64,000 nucleotides of DNA from Seiridium cupressi. Its lineage: Eukaryota > Ascomycota > Sordariomycetes > Amphisphaeriales > Sporocadaceae. Positions 12,521 to 23,116 of this stretch are shown here, piece after piece. Every line of letters starts with the position of its first letter. Position 1 is the stretch's first letter. Both the position numbers and the translations under genes were made by a program. The notes beneath the pieces are model-generated. The model had not been told where the DNA came from and did not search any database. It saw only the letters and a list, made by a program, of their open reading frames with translations. Location of the stretch: assembly GCA_036674765.1 (NCBI GenBank), contig JARVKI010000006.1, forward strand, positions 248,001-312,000. The letters run 5' to 3'.

Positions 12521-13739
12521 ATGAAGACGCTCGTGCTTTTGTATAGTTTCGCTGTCGTATACCCAGGGCTTGGCTCGGCCACGGCCACCAACCCCAGCTC
12601 GAGCCTCTATGCGGACCCATTATTCCAGCCGCTCGCATGTGAGCCCGTAAGTCTTACTTGAGAGGCACATATTACTGCCCGAGTCCTAATGAATCATGGC
12701 TATATAGATCAACGCCCATAACAAATCAGCATACCTCGATAACCTTGATCTTACCCACGGCTTGACAGCACCCGAAGATGCAGGTACGAAGAGAAAGCTC
12801 TTGCCAAGTCCCCAGTACCCACCACTTGAATTGTGAACGTCTCGACTTACACGAGTATTAGATAAGACATTTGTGACCAGCTCATCATGGGAAGTCAGGC
12901 CATCGCCCGGCAAAGGCCTTGGCGTCTTCGCTACTAGGCTCATCAAAGCCGGCGACCGTATCATGGTCGAGGAGCCACTTTTCACTATCACACCCCCCGA
13001 GTTCGTTCCGGGTAGGGGCTACGAGCTCTCTGCCATGGCCTCCTCGGTAGACACGGCAGTGTCGTCTCTCTCGCCGTCACAGCGCACCGACTTTGACGCG
13101 TGCCATGCGCACCACCTGCCGGGCGAAGACGAGAACGACCGGAACATGGTCATATTTAGGAGCAATGCATATACCCTCACGGACGGCACTATTGCCATGT
13201 TTCCCAGAATCGCGAGGATCAACCACTCGTGCCGGCCCAACGCGGCGAACATTTGGAGTGAGGCGTCAAATTCAAGGGTCATTTGGGCGGCGCGTGATAT
13301 CACGCCGGGCGAGGAAGTCACGGTCACGTATGCGCCGCTACTGAAAACGAGCAATGAACGACAGAGAAGGTTGGCCCAATACGGCTTTCGGTGCAGTTGT
13401 GAGGCTTGCCGCGAGCATGAGCACACAGACGGCAGACGGTTACGCATGGGCAGGCTTCTAGCCGAACTTGAGGAAAGGCTTGGGCGAAGTACCTCGGAAG
13501 TTGCAAACAAGAAACTCTTGCCGAAGGCGGTTGAGATGGTCCATTTGATGGAAGAGGAGCACATGATGGACTACCTGCCAAACGCTTATCGCCTTGTTGC
13601 AGAATTATCGCTTCGCTCCAAGGACATCCCAGCTGCGGCAGGATGGTCAAGAAAAGCACTGCAGCTACACGAGTTTGCTGATGAGAAGTCGCATGCCGCG
13701 GAGAGTGAACGCGAGTACTTGACCATCATTAACTCGTGA
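12521..13739 (+). CDS. SET-domain protein with N-terminal signal peptide
   Basis: Three exons (12521-12646, 12708-12783, 12862-13739), introns of 61 and 78 nt, 359 aa. Residues 1-20 form a clear signal peptide (MKTLVLLYSFAVV.. then GSA), so the product should enter the secretory pathway. A SET fold follows from about residue 76: GKGLGVFATRLIKAGD near 85-100, the RINHSCRPNA motif with NHSC at 188-191 (cofactor and pseudoknot region), RDITPGEEVTVTY near 212-224, and a post-SET Cys cluster CSCEAC at 245-250. SET proteins transfer methyl from S-adenosylmethionine to protein lysines. Here the export signal makes a classical chromatin role unlikely; secreted or vacuolar action is inference. The last ~100 residues are helical and lack a MYND finger. 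If the small first exons were not used, the remaining frame has no good ATG, which supports this model. Confidence 0.85.
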
Positions 13740-13759
13740 GATTAAGACCTTCGATCTAA

Positions 13760-16219
13760 TTATGAGCTGACCAAATTCCGCACGCGCTTCTCCATGATGT
13801 TCTCGAACTCCTGTACTCCACCTTCGAGTTTGCACAGCTGGCCGGCTTTCAATCGATAGACGATCCTCCGTCTAGGAGTTTCTTCATCTTCATTATCCAA
13901 GGCATCACTTCCCTCATCCTCGACTAGGCCCTCGACTACGCCTCGCATGAACCATCTGTCGTGGCTCACGACCACAACCGCGCCTTCCCAGTCGCGCAAA
14001 GCCTCTCGCATCGTGGTGACGGTCTCGTAGTCGAGATGGGTTGTGGCTTCATCGAGAACAAGGAGGTGCGGGCACTTCAACAGCAGCCTCGCCATCTCCA
14101 GGCGAACCAGCTGCCCGCCCGACAGCTTACGGATAGGGGTGTCCGAGGCTGTCCGACCTGGCAGCCCTAATGAACCTAAAAGACCGCGCAATTCGCCTTC
14201 GTCAAGTTCGCCGGACACCTCCTTTGTCAAAAGAGCCAACGCAGTCAGATCTTGTTCTGCGACTGCCATCTTCTGCAAATTTTCTACAGCATGCTGGGAG
14301 TAATATCCTAGCTTCAAACGCGGGTGTGGTGATACGTTTCCCGTGGTTGGCTTTGTCTCTTCCACGAGAAGCTTGATCAATGTTGACTTGCCCCCGCCGT
14401 TCAGCCCTAGGATACCTATCCTGTCCCCCATACTTACAGAAAGAGTGATATCCTTTAGGACCAAGGGCGCTGCCGTCTTGCTTCCTTTAGCTGATGGATA
14501 TCGAAAAGAAGCCTTATCCAACGACAAAAGTGATCCCGGAAACCTCAGGTCAACTGGGGCTGGAAGGACAAAGCTGATGGCCCTTTCATCTTGTGGAATG
14601 TCGATCTCACCACGATTTGAGAAATGGTAGCCTGACCGGTCTTTAGTGAGCTTGAACCTCCCGCCTTTGGCGTTCACCTCCATGCCAAGTCTGTCATCGA
14701 GTTTCTTCTGCCTCGACTTGGCCTGTCGAATCTTGTTCTGGTCATCCTTGGCCTTGCCATCTTTCATGTTTCTCTGGATAGTCTGTTGGATGTGCTCCTT
14801 CTGTTTTTCCTTGGCTTCCTTCATCTTGGTCAAATATTGTTTCTTCTCAGCGCGGCTTTCCTCGTACATGGGTAAGTCACCGTGGAAATAGGTCAGATCT
14901 CCGTCTTTGATGATCAAAAGATCGGTACAAAGAGAGATGAAGTCGCGATCGTGAGAAACTAGGATGAGTGTTGGAGCATGGGAAGTTTCGGCGAGGGTTG
15001 TGAGGTGCTGCTGCAGCCACATGATGCCGAAGAGATCGAGGAAGTTCGTAGGCTCATCAAGGATCAATATATCCGTATCCTTTAACAAAGAGGCAGCCAA
15101 CGCAGTGCGCATTCTCCAACCGCCCGAGAGGCTGGATACTGCCCTTTGCATATATGCATCCTTGAAACCCAGGCCATTGAGAGTCTTCTTTGCTCGAGAC
15201 TCAACCTCGGCGATCTTGGATGGCTCTACCTGAAGTTCAAGCTCTGCTAGCATGTCTGCCGCATTGCTTGTTTCCTTCGCCAACATCTCTGGGGTGATGT
15301 CCTCGTCCTTCTCCTCGTAACTGTACCACGATAAGAACAACCCGCATGAGATTGTCGGGGCAAATCTACTCACATATTCTGGAAGGCCGCGACCTCCTTT
15401 TCCATCGCTACCAGGGCTTTGCGAGCTTGCATACCTCTTGCACCGCTCCGAAGTCTAGCATCTTTGTCCTTGAGAAAAAGTTCCTTCTGGAGCCTTTCGT
15501 GTTGGACTTTCCGAAGGCCACGCAAAGCAGCGTACGCACTGGTGCTTTCGACCCCTCTCGATAACACTAGGAAACTGTCAGACAAACGAGACTTGGGCCG
15601 GCGGCCATCGTAGACGAACAGTCAATTTCCTTATGAACTGCCTGCCGTGCGGTGGCGCGCTCGATGACCTCTTCGAGAACATTCAAGCCACCAGATTTCG
15701 GCCCTGCCGCGGACTCGAGAGGCTCATCCGTGTTTGCGTCACTGAAATCGGTCTGCTGCAGTATGACGACCCGTGTTTCCTCGGGGATGCCAGGGATGAG
15801 CTTCTCGGCGATTGCTTTGAGTAGTGCTGTACATTACTGTCAATCCACAGACTGTTTATCAAGACCTTTTTGCACGAAACCATGGGGAACTCACTCGACT
15901 TCCCAGTTCCATTTCGTCCCACGAGAGCATATCTTTGACCTGCCTTCAGTCGAAGCTTGGCATTACTGAGGATCTCGACGCCGTCGCTTTTCGATTTGCC
16001 CTTGGCTTTGGCTCCTGGTTTGGCTCCTGCACTAACCGTGATGTTGAGGCCTTCAATGTCCAGCTGATGCACGTCGTTAGCTTGCACCAAGAAAGTGGGA
16101 GGATGATTGGAAGAAAATAGTGGCAATACCTCTCGATAGTTCGGTGACGCTATGTCGAAGCGCGTTTGCTTGCACGTGCACACGATGGTGGCTACCGACT
16201 CCGATCCCATAGACGTCAT
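13760..16219 (-). CDS. ABC-F family ATPase (GCN20/ARB1 type)
   Basis: Exons 15895-16219, 15620-15826, 15374-15566 and 13760-15320. A further 66-nt intron (16064-16129, GTATTG..CAG with a GCTAAC branch point) probably splits the first exon and joins SPNYRE to LDIEGLN, giving 739 aa; retained, it gives 761 aa without a frameshift. There are two ATP-binding cassettes and no membrane segments. Cassette 1 has Walker A GRNGTGKST (interrupted by an intron), signature LSGGW and Walker B ILILDEPTNFLD. Cassette 2 has GLNGGGKST, LSGGQ and LLVLDEATTHLD. A charged linker rich in Lys and Gln lies between them. ABC-F proteins act on ribosomes: GCN20 in Gcn2 signalling, ARB1 in ribosome biogenesis. I cannot settle the subclass. 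One donor (GTTCGT) is weak but is required by phase. Confidence 0.88.
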
Positions 16220-16925
16220 TTCGTCGTGCGAATTAGAGACTCCTGCTCACAGAATACAATGAAGGACAGATGAAGTCGCCCTTAGCGACAGCTGAGAAAA
16301 GATATCTCTGGTGCCCGTCGTAAGGTGGCTGAAGGATCTCGACTTATGTAATAGATAGTCACGTAGGAGAAATATATGAAACGTAGCAGAATTAGTGATA
16401 AGAAATCCGACGTGGGCCTTGATTATATTTCATACTTGCATGAATTATTCAAACAATTGCGGGATATGCTCTATTCTATATTCGTACTTACGACACTACA
16501 CTGCGTTTCCCCTTCTGATTGGTGGCGGGCTCAGCTGAATCAATATGATTCATTTTTAGGGCCATCGCCGCTCCCCCGCAATTGACTCATGCCGAGGGAA
16601 CTTGTACGGCTTGATATCTCTTGGCTTTGCACAAGAAACGTTTGAACGTTAAAGGGCAAAACTCACATTTACCAGTTGATGAATGCGTGATATTGGTGTG
16701 GCAAAGCAGCATGAGCTCAGGTGCTGAATAAAATACACATCAAGCACATTGAAGAATGAAGCCAGCCGCTAGCTGATAACGTTGCGCAATATCGCATTTG
16801 TGTCGACCGATCCTGCGGGGTGTCTATACTTTAGATCTAAGCTCAGAAAAACCAGGAAGATACCATGTCTCTCAGCTTACCATGAAACGTAAAACGCAGG
16901 AAATCAATTGTCAACATCTATATGT
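16220..16925. other. Spacer, ABC-F promoter side
   Basis: 706 bp between the start of the ABC-F gene and the stop of the diacylglycerol-kinase-domain gene on the same strand. It should hold the ABC-F promoter and the 3' end of the next gene. No coding frame or repeat is evident. Confidence 0.5.
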
Positions 16926-18353
16926 TCAACCCAGTGGTCGGTCAACAGATTGGTGAACCAGGACCTGCAAGTGAGGCTTCGACTCCGTCGTCACCGTCAT
17001 GGATCCACCCTTTGGTATCTCGACGATGGTGCCATCGACGCAGACCTTCCTCCAGCGGGAATCTTCCTCATGAGTCGTGACATTCACCTGCTTTACTGGA
17101 TCGTAGCCGACCTGCTCGGTCTTTCCATCTTCAGCTTCCCACTTCATGCCTACATGGTTTCCATTGTTGTAAGCCTGCATCATGATCTCCATCGCCTTAC
17201 CAGCCGGGACGGGACCGAAATGTACTATTCTCAGCTGACCATCGAGTGGTTGACTTGCCGGTGAAATCGTGAATGCCTTTTCGAGGTTGGAGACCATTGT
17301 TGTCAGTATGTATGCATGCTTTTCTCGGTCCAGCTGACTTTGTGTGCTGCCATCAGCAAATTCCAATTCAACCTTGGCGTTATAAGCATGGTTCTCCATC
17401 ATCAACTCGGCTGCTACCATCTGGAATCGCTTGCTTCCGTACCTACGATACTCAGGTGTATCGCTTTCCCACACCAGCTGGGAGTGGAGCCCATAAGATG
17501 CGACGATGGCACCATATAGATTTGAGATGGCATTAAACTGCTCCTTGATGACGCCCTCCGAGGTATCTACAGGATTGTCCTCTGGCTTGGAGTATGTGAT
17601 GGTGCGAGAACCCGCGGAGAAAGCGACATTGAAGGACGGTAGAGGTTTTGGTTGTCCACGCAGTAAAGTACGTAGGCCTAGGACAAGAGGCGAAGGTCCT
17701 GTTGCGTCTGGGGCGGCATACAGTGGCTTGTGCAATGAATGGAACAACGCATTTCCAGTTCCCAAGGGTAATGTCGCGATTAACGGCAGCGACGTATCGG
17801 CCTTGCTCAGTTCATCACCAGGCGCCTTTCCATTGAGCAACTCAATCGTTCCGCCATCTCCACTCAGCAGGATGACCGTATGTTGCAGATCTGAGCCACT
17901 TGGGCCATTTGTAGAGATGTTAAGATCCCTTGCAAACCTTCGAATACTTTGGGCATCTTGCGTGACTGTCAGGGCGTAAGACTTGCTGTCGGTAAGACCC
18001 AGTCCTCCAAGAAGAGGCTGCAGCACGAGTTGATAGAAACTCAGGGCGAGGCCGGTACCAGAGCCCGTTGATACAACAATGTGCACTTTCCTGGTGGGCG
18101 TGTTTTGTAGATATTCTGGCATCTCGACGACCAGGAACTCATGGAGCAGCGATTCGGCGAGATCCTGAACCTTGTATGCAGCCAGTTTGAACGGCTTGCT
18201 CTTGTCATTTGCGTTTTCTTGCAGAGCAAAGACATCATAACCTCGCTGTGCCGTATCTCGGCTGACGCAGACAACCTCTTCCACCTTGAAGTGCCCGTCT
18301 TGCTGGGCTAGGCTGGGCTGATGCCCCGCCACAGTCTCTCCTACGGTCGCCAT
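16926..18353 (-). CDS. Diacylglycerol kinase catalytic-domain protein
   Basis: A single exon of 475 aa. I start at the ATG at 18353 because the codon at the 5' end of the open frame (18371) is TTG, and the ATG has a strong context. The DAGK/NAD-kinase-like nucleotide fold is seen as STGSGTG near residues 95-101, the glycine-rich SGDGGT at 164-169 and PLGTGNAL at 196-203. These correspond to the GDGT and PxGTGN motifs of lipid kinases. No C1 zinc fingers, PH domain or membrane segment is present, so it resembles fungal and bacterial-type DAGK/sphingosine-kinase relatives. The likely reaction is ATP-dependent phosphorylation of a lipid such as diacylglycerol or a sphingoid base; the substrate is unproven. 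The aspartate usual at the start of DGKs' first motif is replaced by a STGSGTG sequence, which leaves some doubt. Confidence 0.82.
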   Translation of the reverse strand: MATVGETVAGHQPSLAQQDGHFKVEEVVCVSRDTAQRGYDVFALQENANDKSKPFKLAAYKVQDLAESLLHEFLVVEMPEYLQNTPTRKVHIVVSTGSGTGLALSFYQLVLQPLLGGLGLTDSKSYALTVTQDAQSIRRFARDLNISTNGPSGSDLQHTVILLSGDGGTIELLNGKAPGDELSKADTSLPLIATLPLGTGNALFHSLHKPLYAAPDATGPSPLVLGLRTLLRGQPKPLPSFNVAFSAGSRTITYSKPEDNPVDTSEGVIKEQFNAISNLYGAIVASYGLHSQLVWESDTPEYRRYGSKRFQMVAAELMMENHAYNAKVELEFADGSTQSQLDREKHAYILTTMVSNLEKAFTISPASQPLDGQLRIVHFGPVPAGKAMEIMMQAYNNGNHVGMKWEAEDGKTEQVGYDPVKQVNVTTHEEDSRWRKVCVDGTIVEIPKGGSMTVTTESKPHLQVLVHQSVDRPLG

Positions 18354-18833
18354 CTCAAATGAAAGTGTCAACCTGCCGAATTCTGGGAGAGACGGCCGAA
18401 ATCCAGGACGAGCTGGAGGTTAAGCGACAATTCTGTCAAATACGCTGACAGTCATACGGATGCGTGCATGTAGGCTGCAGGCGAAGGCGTGCTCGTCCGC
18501 CGACCCACTTTGGGTCACATGAAGTCGGGGGACGGAGGTAAGGGATGCCCAGAGACAGGATCTACAAGTTGAACTTTCTCTTCCATGGTCGCATGGCGAT
18601 AGTCATTATGTTTGAGGAATGAATTATATATTTTTTTTTCTTGGCCAATAAATGAGCCACCGATGGCGGCGCAACGTGGGCAACCTGTGTATTCTGCATA
18701 ACAGCGAGAGTATCCCAACTGGTCGGCTCAGTTGATGGGGGATACAAATTATCAAAGCAGAGAGCCTCACCTCAGATTCATCGCAAGTTAGCAGGCTGCT
18801 TCAGTCATTTGAATGAGGGCAGTTGTTCGGTTG
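18354..18833. other. Spacer between DAGK-domain gene and TRM1
   Basis: 480 bp; should contain the promoter of the DAGK-domain gene and the TRM1 3' end. Small overlapping open frames at 18515-18747 look like chance. A run of nine T at 18630-18638 is the only simple-sequence feature. Confidence 0.45.
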
Positions 18834-20942
18834 TCAATGCCCTTTTGCCCTACTCAGAGGGCCCCAGTTCTCTTTGGGATTCATCTGATATCTAGTGATC
18901 CCTTTCTTCGACTTGTCTTTACCCAATGCCTGGTTGAAGACGACCTCCAGCTTATCAATATCGTTCTTCTCAGGTTCTCCGCTCTGTCCATTGGCGCTCT
19001 CTTGGCCGAGCCTCAGTAATCTGAATGCGGCACTGCCTTCTTTAATATTTGCTATTTTGACAGGGGCTTTTTGGCGAACCCATTCTCTCATGATGTGCCA
19101 AATGACTGACCAAGGGGCATTTGTCTTGATACTCCCTGGTTTGCAGTGGCTTCGCGTGCTCTCATAGCCGAGCCCACGGAGTGCTCCACGAAAGCTTTCC
19201 TCATCCGGGCAGGAGCAGTGGACCGCGCCCGCAAGAATTGTTGGGTGGAAGAAAAATGGATATGGATCGAGCGCTGCAAGCTCATCATCCTTGCAGGCCG
19301 ACAAAGGGTCTTCTGGGGCTGGCAATGACATTTCTTCCAGCGCAGTGTGCAACATCCCCTCGATTCTAGCCGTGGTACCATACACGTCTTTTGGCGCATC
19401 CGGCAGGTCGGACAAAATACGCTGTATGAATTCGGCCGAGTGGAGTGGTCCAGCATACATGGGACCAGCCAAGTGTGTTAGGCTACCACAGTGCTTGCAA
19501 TTGCTGTCAGTGGTAGGGGCTTGGGCAAAACTATGCTTGTAGAACACTCCGTTGCCCTTGACGTTGGGAACTTTCTTGTTGCGAAGGAGCAATTGTGTCT
19601 CCCAGGCTCCACAGCCTTGATCGCAGCTGTACACGGACATGGTCTTCCCAGCCAGAAACTTTACAGAGGCGGCTGATTTTCGTATCCGGACGAAGATTCT
19701 GAGGTAGTAATCGATGGACAAGCTGAGAAGAGGTTCGGTGGTAAGACCGTGGCGTGCAGCTGTGGTTGCTAGTCCGTGTAGCACCAGACGTAAACCGACT
19801 TCGTGCGAATAGAAACCCTTGACGGTGACGCCGCCATACAGTGAATATGCTTTTTCTGGGTACCCATTTGAGGCCCACACTCCAGAGTCTGTGCAGGTCA
19901 CACATAGCAGACCACCGTCGTCGCGCACAGCATGTACTGCAGCGTCGAAGAAGGTGGCCGCAGTTCCATAGGGGTCCAGGTCAATGACATCGTACTTTCC
20001 TGTCGGCGCATTGGGGCCCTTCTTGAAGCCTCGGGGGTTCTTCTCGTGTTCCCGAGTAACCTCTTCGGCAATCAACGAGAACATGTGTGCGCGCGCATCA
20101 CCTTGTGTGACCTTGACTTTTGATTCCACGCCATTGTGCTCGACGTTGCGCTTGATGGCTTCGACAGCCGATGGTGTAAGGTCGTTCGCGGTGACCGACG
20201 TGACAAAAGGTAGTTCTTGGGCATATCGTAAAGCACGCAGACCGGTTGCAGATAGAGCGTCGAGAATAGTGAATTTCGGAGGTTGTAAGTTTCTCTGTCT
20301 CGGGGCTTCTGCGCTTTGGTCCTTGCTGGCCACCTCTGCATCAGTGCTGCCGGACTGCACGGAGCCCTCGACCTGACCTGTCTGGATTGTACCATTTGGC
20401 TGTTGCTCTTTCCGCGGTTCGGAGATATCCATAGGGTCGCCAGCGCTTTCTGATGTTACAGCAGCTACTTTTGTAGCTGGAACCGCAGCGTTTGCTGTAG
20501 CTGCAGAGGCTTCCTGTATTTGTGGCCGGCCATCTTCTGTAGCTTCCCTCTTCCGCTTCTTGTTGTTGATCCTTCTTTCAGCAGCAGCGCGCCGTTTCGT
20601 GGCCACCTCTTCTCCGTATGCCTTGATAGCGAGGACCGTCAGGTCGCGGTTGAACTGCTGGATGGGGTTGTAAAAGACCTTCTGGCGCTCCTCCTCGCTT
20701 GCGACATCTTCCGAGTTTCCTGTGGGGGCGACGGGGTTCAAGATGCGCCCCAGCCCTTCCTTGACTTCGGTGAACTCTTCGCCTTTCACGGTGACCTTTC
20801 GTGTATTCGTCGGTGCCGGATCCTTGGTCTTGGATTTCGAAGCCATGGTGCGGGCGGCTTGAAATTGTCGTATCTTGGTGAAGGAGCGGTTTATTTGCCA
20901 GTTGGTGACATAGCGCAGGGTCTTCGAGGTGTTGAGAAGCAT
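18834..20942 (-). CDS. TRM1: tRNA (guanine26-N2)-dimethyltransferase Trm1
   Basis: A single exon of 702 aa from the ATG at 20942. Trm1 methylates G26 of cytosolic and mitochondrial tRNAs using S-adenosylmethionine. Visible signatures are the SAM-binding core (LDALSATGLRALRYA, then ANDLTPSAVEAIKRN), the catalytic DVIDLDPYGTA, CTDSGVWASNGYPEKAYSLYGG (split here across the family motif), and a Cys cluster CDQGCGAW..CKHCGSLTH that binds zinc. The first 32 residues are basic and hydroxylated with no acidic residue, as in a mitochondrial presequence. A second ATG at 20846 begins MASKSKTK, which could give a nuclear/cytosolic form, as yeast TRM1 does with two starts. A low-complexity Lys/Arg- and Ala-rich insertion lies between about residues 115 and 215. 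Confidence 0.96.
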   Translation of the reverse strand: MLLNTSKTLRYVTNWQINRSFTKIRQFQAARTMASKSKTKDPAPTNTRKVTVKGEEFTEVKEGLGRILNPVAPTGNSEDVASEEERQKVFYNPIQQFNRDLTVLAIKAYGEEVATKRRAAAERRINNKKRKREATEDGRPQIQEASAATANAAVPATKVAAVTSESAGDPMDISEPRKEQQPNGTIQTGQVEGSVQSGSTDAEVASKDQSAEAPRQRNLQPPKFTILDALSATGLRALRYAQELPFVTSVTANDLTPSAVEAIKRNVEHNGVESKVKVTQGDARAHMFSLIAEEVTREHEKNPRGFKKGPNAPTGKYDVIDLDPYGTAATFFDAAVHAVRDDGGLLCVTCTDSGVWASNGYPEKAYSLYGGVTVKGFYSHEVGLRLVLHGLATTAARHGLTTEPLLSLSIDYYLRIFVRIRKSAASVKFLAGKTMSVYSCDQGCGAWETQLLLRNKKVPNVKGNGVFYKHSFAQAPTTDSNCKHCGSLTHLAGPMYAGPLHSAEFIQRILSDLPDAPKDVYGTTARIEGMLHTALEEMSLPAPEDPLSACKDDELAALDPYPFFFHPTILAGAVHCSCPDEESFRGALRGLGYESTRSHCKPGSIKTNAPWSVIWHIMREWVRQKAPVKIANIKEGSAAFRLLRLGQESANGQSGEPEKNDIDKLEVVFNQALGKDKSKKGITRYQMNPKENWGPLSRAKGH

Positions 20943-21938
20943 CCAAGGTAATTCTCAAGCGCGCCGCGCACACAGTTCAAGCTTGAGATTATCTTTACTT
21001 TAGAATAGGGCGTACTGCTCACGACCTCGGACGGGGCCAGCTGTTTGCGGCTCTAAAAAATTAATGGTTCTGCCGGGCGGTCAGAGCTTCTACGGCGGGG
21101 TGTTTTAGCGCTGTCCAATCGCTACGATTCCAGCGTCTACAAGGAAGTTAGGCCCTTGTCGCTACATCATAACTACTATGCAGCTGGCAGTTACAGTCAA
21201 GTTTATTCTCGTTGCTTTACCCTTTACCCCTGACGGCCTGCGCTTGACCTTCTACCAATATCACACCGACGCCCATAATCTTACGAGAGACTTAACGTCA
21301 CATTGTGGAGTGGTGTGGTGAGCATATTTATTAATCAAGTTTGTGCAACTTATAGTCACCCGTCTAGCTCTACTGATGTCTTTACAATGTAGTGATCGGC
21401 AAATGGCTAGGTAGGTATTTAGGTACGGCCGATATTGTCATCCCCATCGACCACCGTAGAGGGGGCCGAGGCTTGGACTCTCGGACTTGCATCTTAGCTG
21501 AAGGTACATTAATGTACCATATTAATAACTGCCCACTGGATCGGAAGTTTGGGGAAATTATAGTAAGAGCCGCCCGTTCCTGCCGGCTCTTTCCTTGACC
21601 TGAAGGCGGCCCTTGAGGTTGAGCACCCTGGCATTTTCCGCGAGCATAAGGAACAGGGATAAATTCCAGACTGTGCTTCTCAAGTTGCTCTGCGTCCTGG
21701 GCAGGGCTTGCGGCTGTTCCTTCCTCCGGACTTGCATAAGGCTGTACATCACCCTGGCGGTATCTGTCTTAACGGTAAGGTGCATCCAGTGATGCTTGGC
21801 CTGCCTCAGCTGCCAAAGACCACCACTCTACCCATTGGACCTTGACATTCTCGTACCGAGGACCTCCTTCATTCAACCATCACTCTGCTTTTGTGTGATT
21901 TTGTGTCTTAAGAATTGGGGTGAAAAATATCAGAGCTT

Positions 21939-22128
21939 CCATCTTTTTCTCGAAATTGTTTGTAACTCTTTCACAAAAAACTTCCATTTCCTTTTTGCAT
22001 TTTTTTATAACTCCTTAGGAGGAATTTTCCATTTTCTTGTGCTTTTTTGCGACTTTCTATTAAGAGCTACCATCTTCTTCTCGCATCCTATCATAACACC
22101 TTCAAGAGGATTTGATGGCCACTTTTAG
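21939..22128. repeat. Degenerate ~45-nt tandem repeat
   Basis: Four to five imperfect copies start at 21939, 21984, 22029, 22070 and perhaps 22119, so the spacing is 45, 45, 41 and 49 nt. Each begins with CCATYTTYTT-like sequence and ends with an A-rich or AGGA tract. The spacing near 45 nt and the reading frame it keeps over the first three copies (FHLFLE, FHFLFA, FHFLVL on the plus strand) suggest the remains of a coding or minisatellite repeat rather than chance. The copies have diverged considerably. Confidence 0.55.
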
Positions 22129-23116
22129 TTCCCTTCACCATCATCCGATCTCATCTCTCTTCGGGAATCAGTTACGTCAGCTCGTCTGCTCATCAATAAG
22201 TAAATTTTCCTTTCACTATGCCGTTTCCGGATTCTCTGCTAATAAGTATCAAAATCAAATCCATAATCAAACAAGTTTTCTATTATGTACATACACCAAC
22301 GAACACATTCAAACTCAAATACAAAGATATTGTAGTCGTATCATCATATTATTACGGAAACATAAACTCAAACCTGTAGATAAACCCCTCGCGTTGATGG
22401 GACAGCACTGATCTGGCAAACATACGGCGTGGGTATACGTACTAACATTAAAGCTTAGAAACATCACAATTAAAAAAAAGAGTATGCTATTATTTTTATA
22501 CTTTCTTCTATTACGACGTTAATATAGAGAGCATCTCGCCAATACATACTCAGCACTACAAAGACCATCTCACGGAGTATATCCAACATTTCAAAAACAT
22601 AATCGAGGATTCCAATCAAACGAAATCACTACATCTTACCAAAGCCGATAATCTATTAAATGAGATCAAGGCACATCTGTTATCAGTAATCAAATTATAA
22701 AACGCGGCCAAGTCAATATAAATCCCGGTGGTAGAGATCGTGAAAATGTTAGGAAAGCGGACGATCGCCATCTGACGAGGCGCTTAACCCAGGTGAACAA
22801 CAAAACCTATAAAAGAGACGAAGTCAATTTAAGCCGAAGTCAGACATCTGCAATGTCGCGATCCATACCTCAAAACAACCTTCCACAATTTCAGGAATCA
22901 AAGGCAGACTTATCGAAGTAAAACTGACTACAACAAAAACGCAGAGTGGTCTATCACCGGGAAATACGCATGCTTCTCATCAGCTCAATACCAACCGGAA
23001 AAGTACAACTACTTGAAGGAAATCGACGGCCACATTTCACAACACCACACACAAATAGGGAGCAGACAACGAAGTACTCCCATAACATGTCGCGCACTCT
23101 CCACTGAGGCTCGATA

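Noticed and set aside
12063..12638. 191-codon minus-strand open frame
   Set aside because: It overlaps the signal-peptide exon of the SET gene on the opposite strand, and its translation shows no family features.
18515..18747. Two small minus-strand frames between the DAGK-domain gene and TRM1
   Set aside because: Overlapping frames without any domain, lying in the probable promoter of the DAGK-domain gene.
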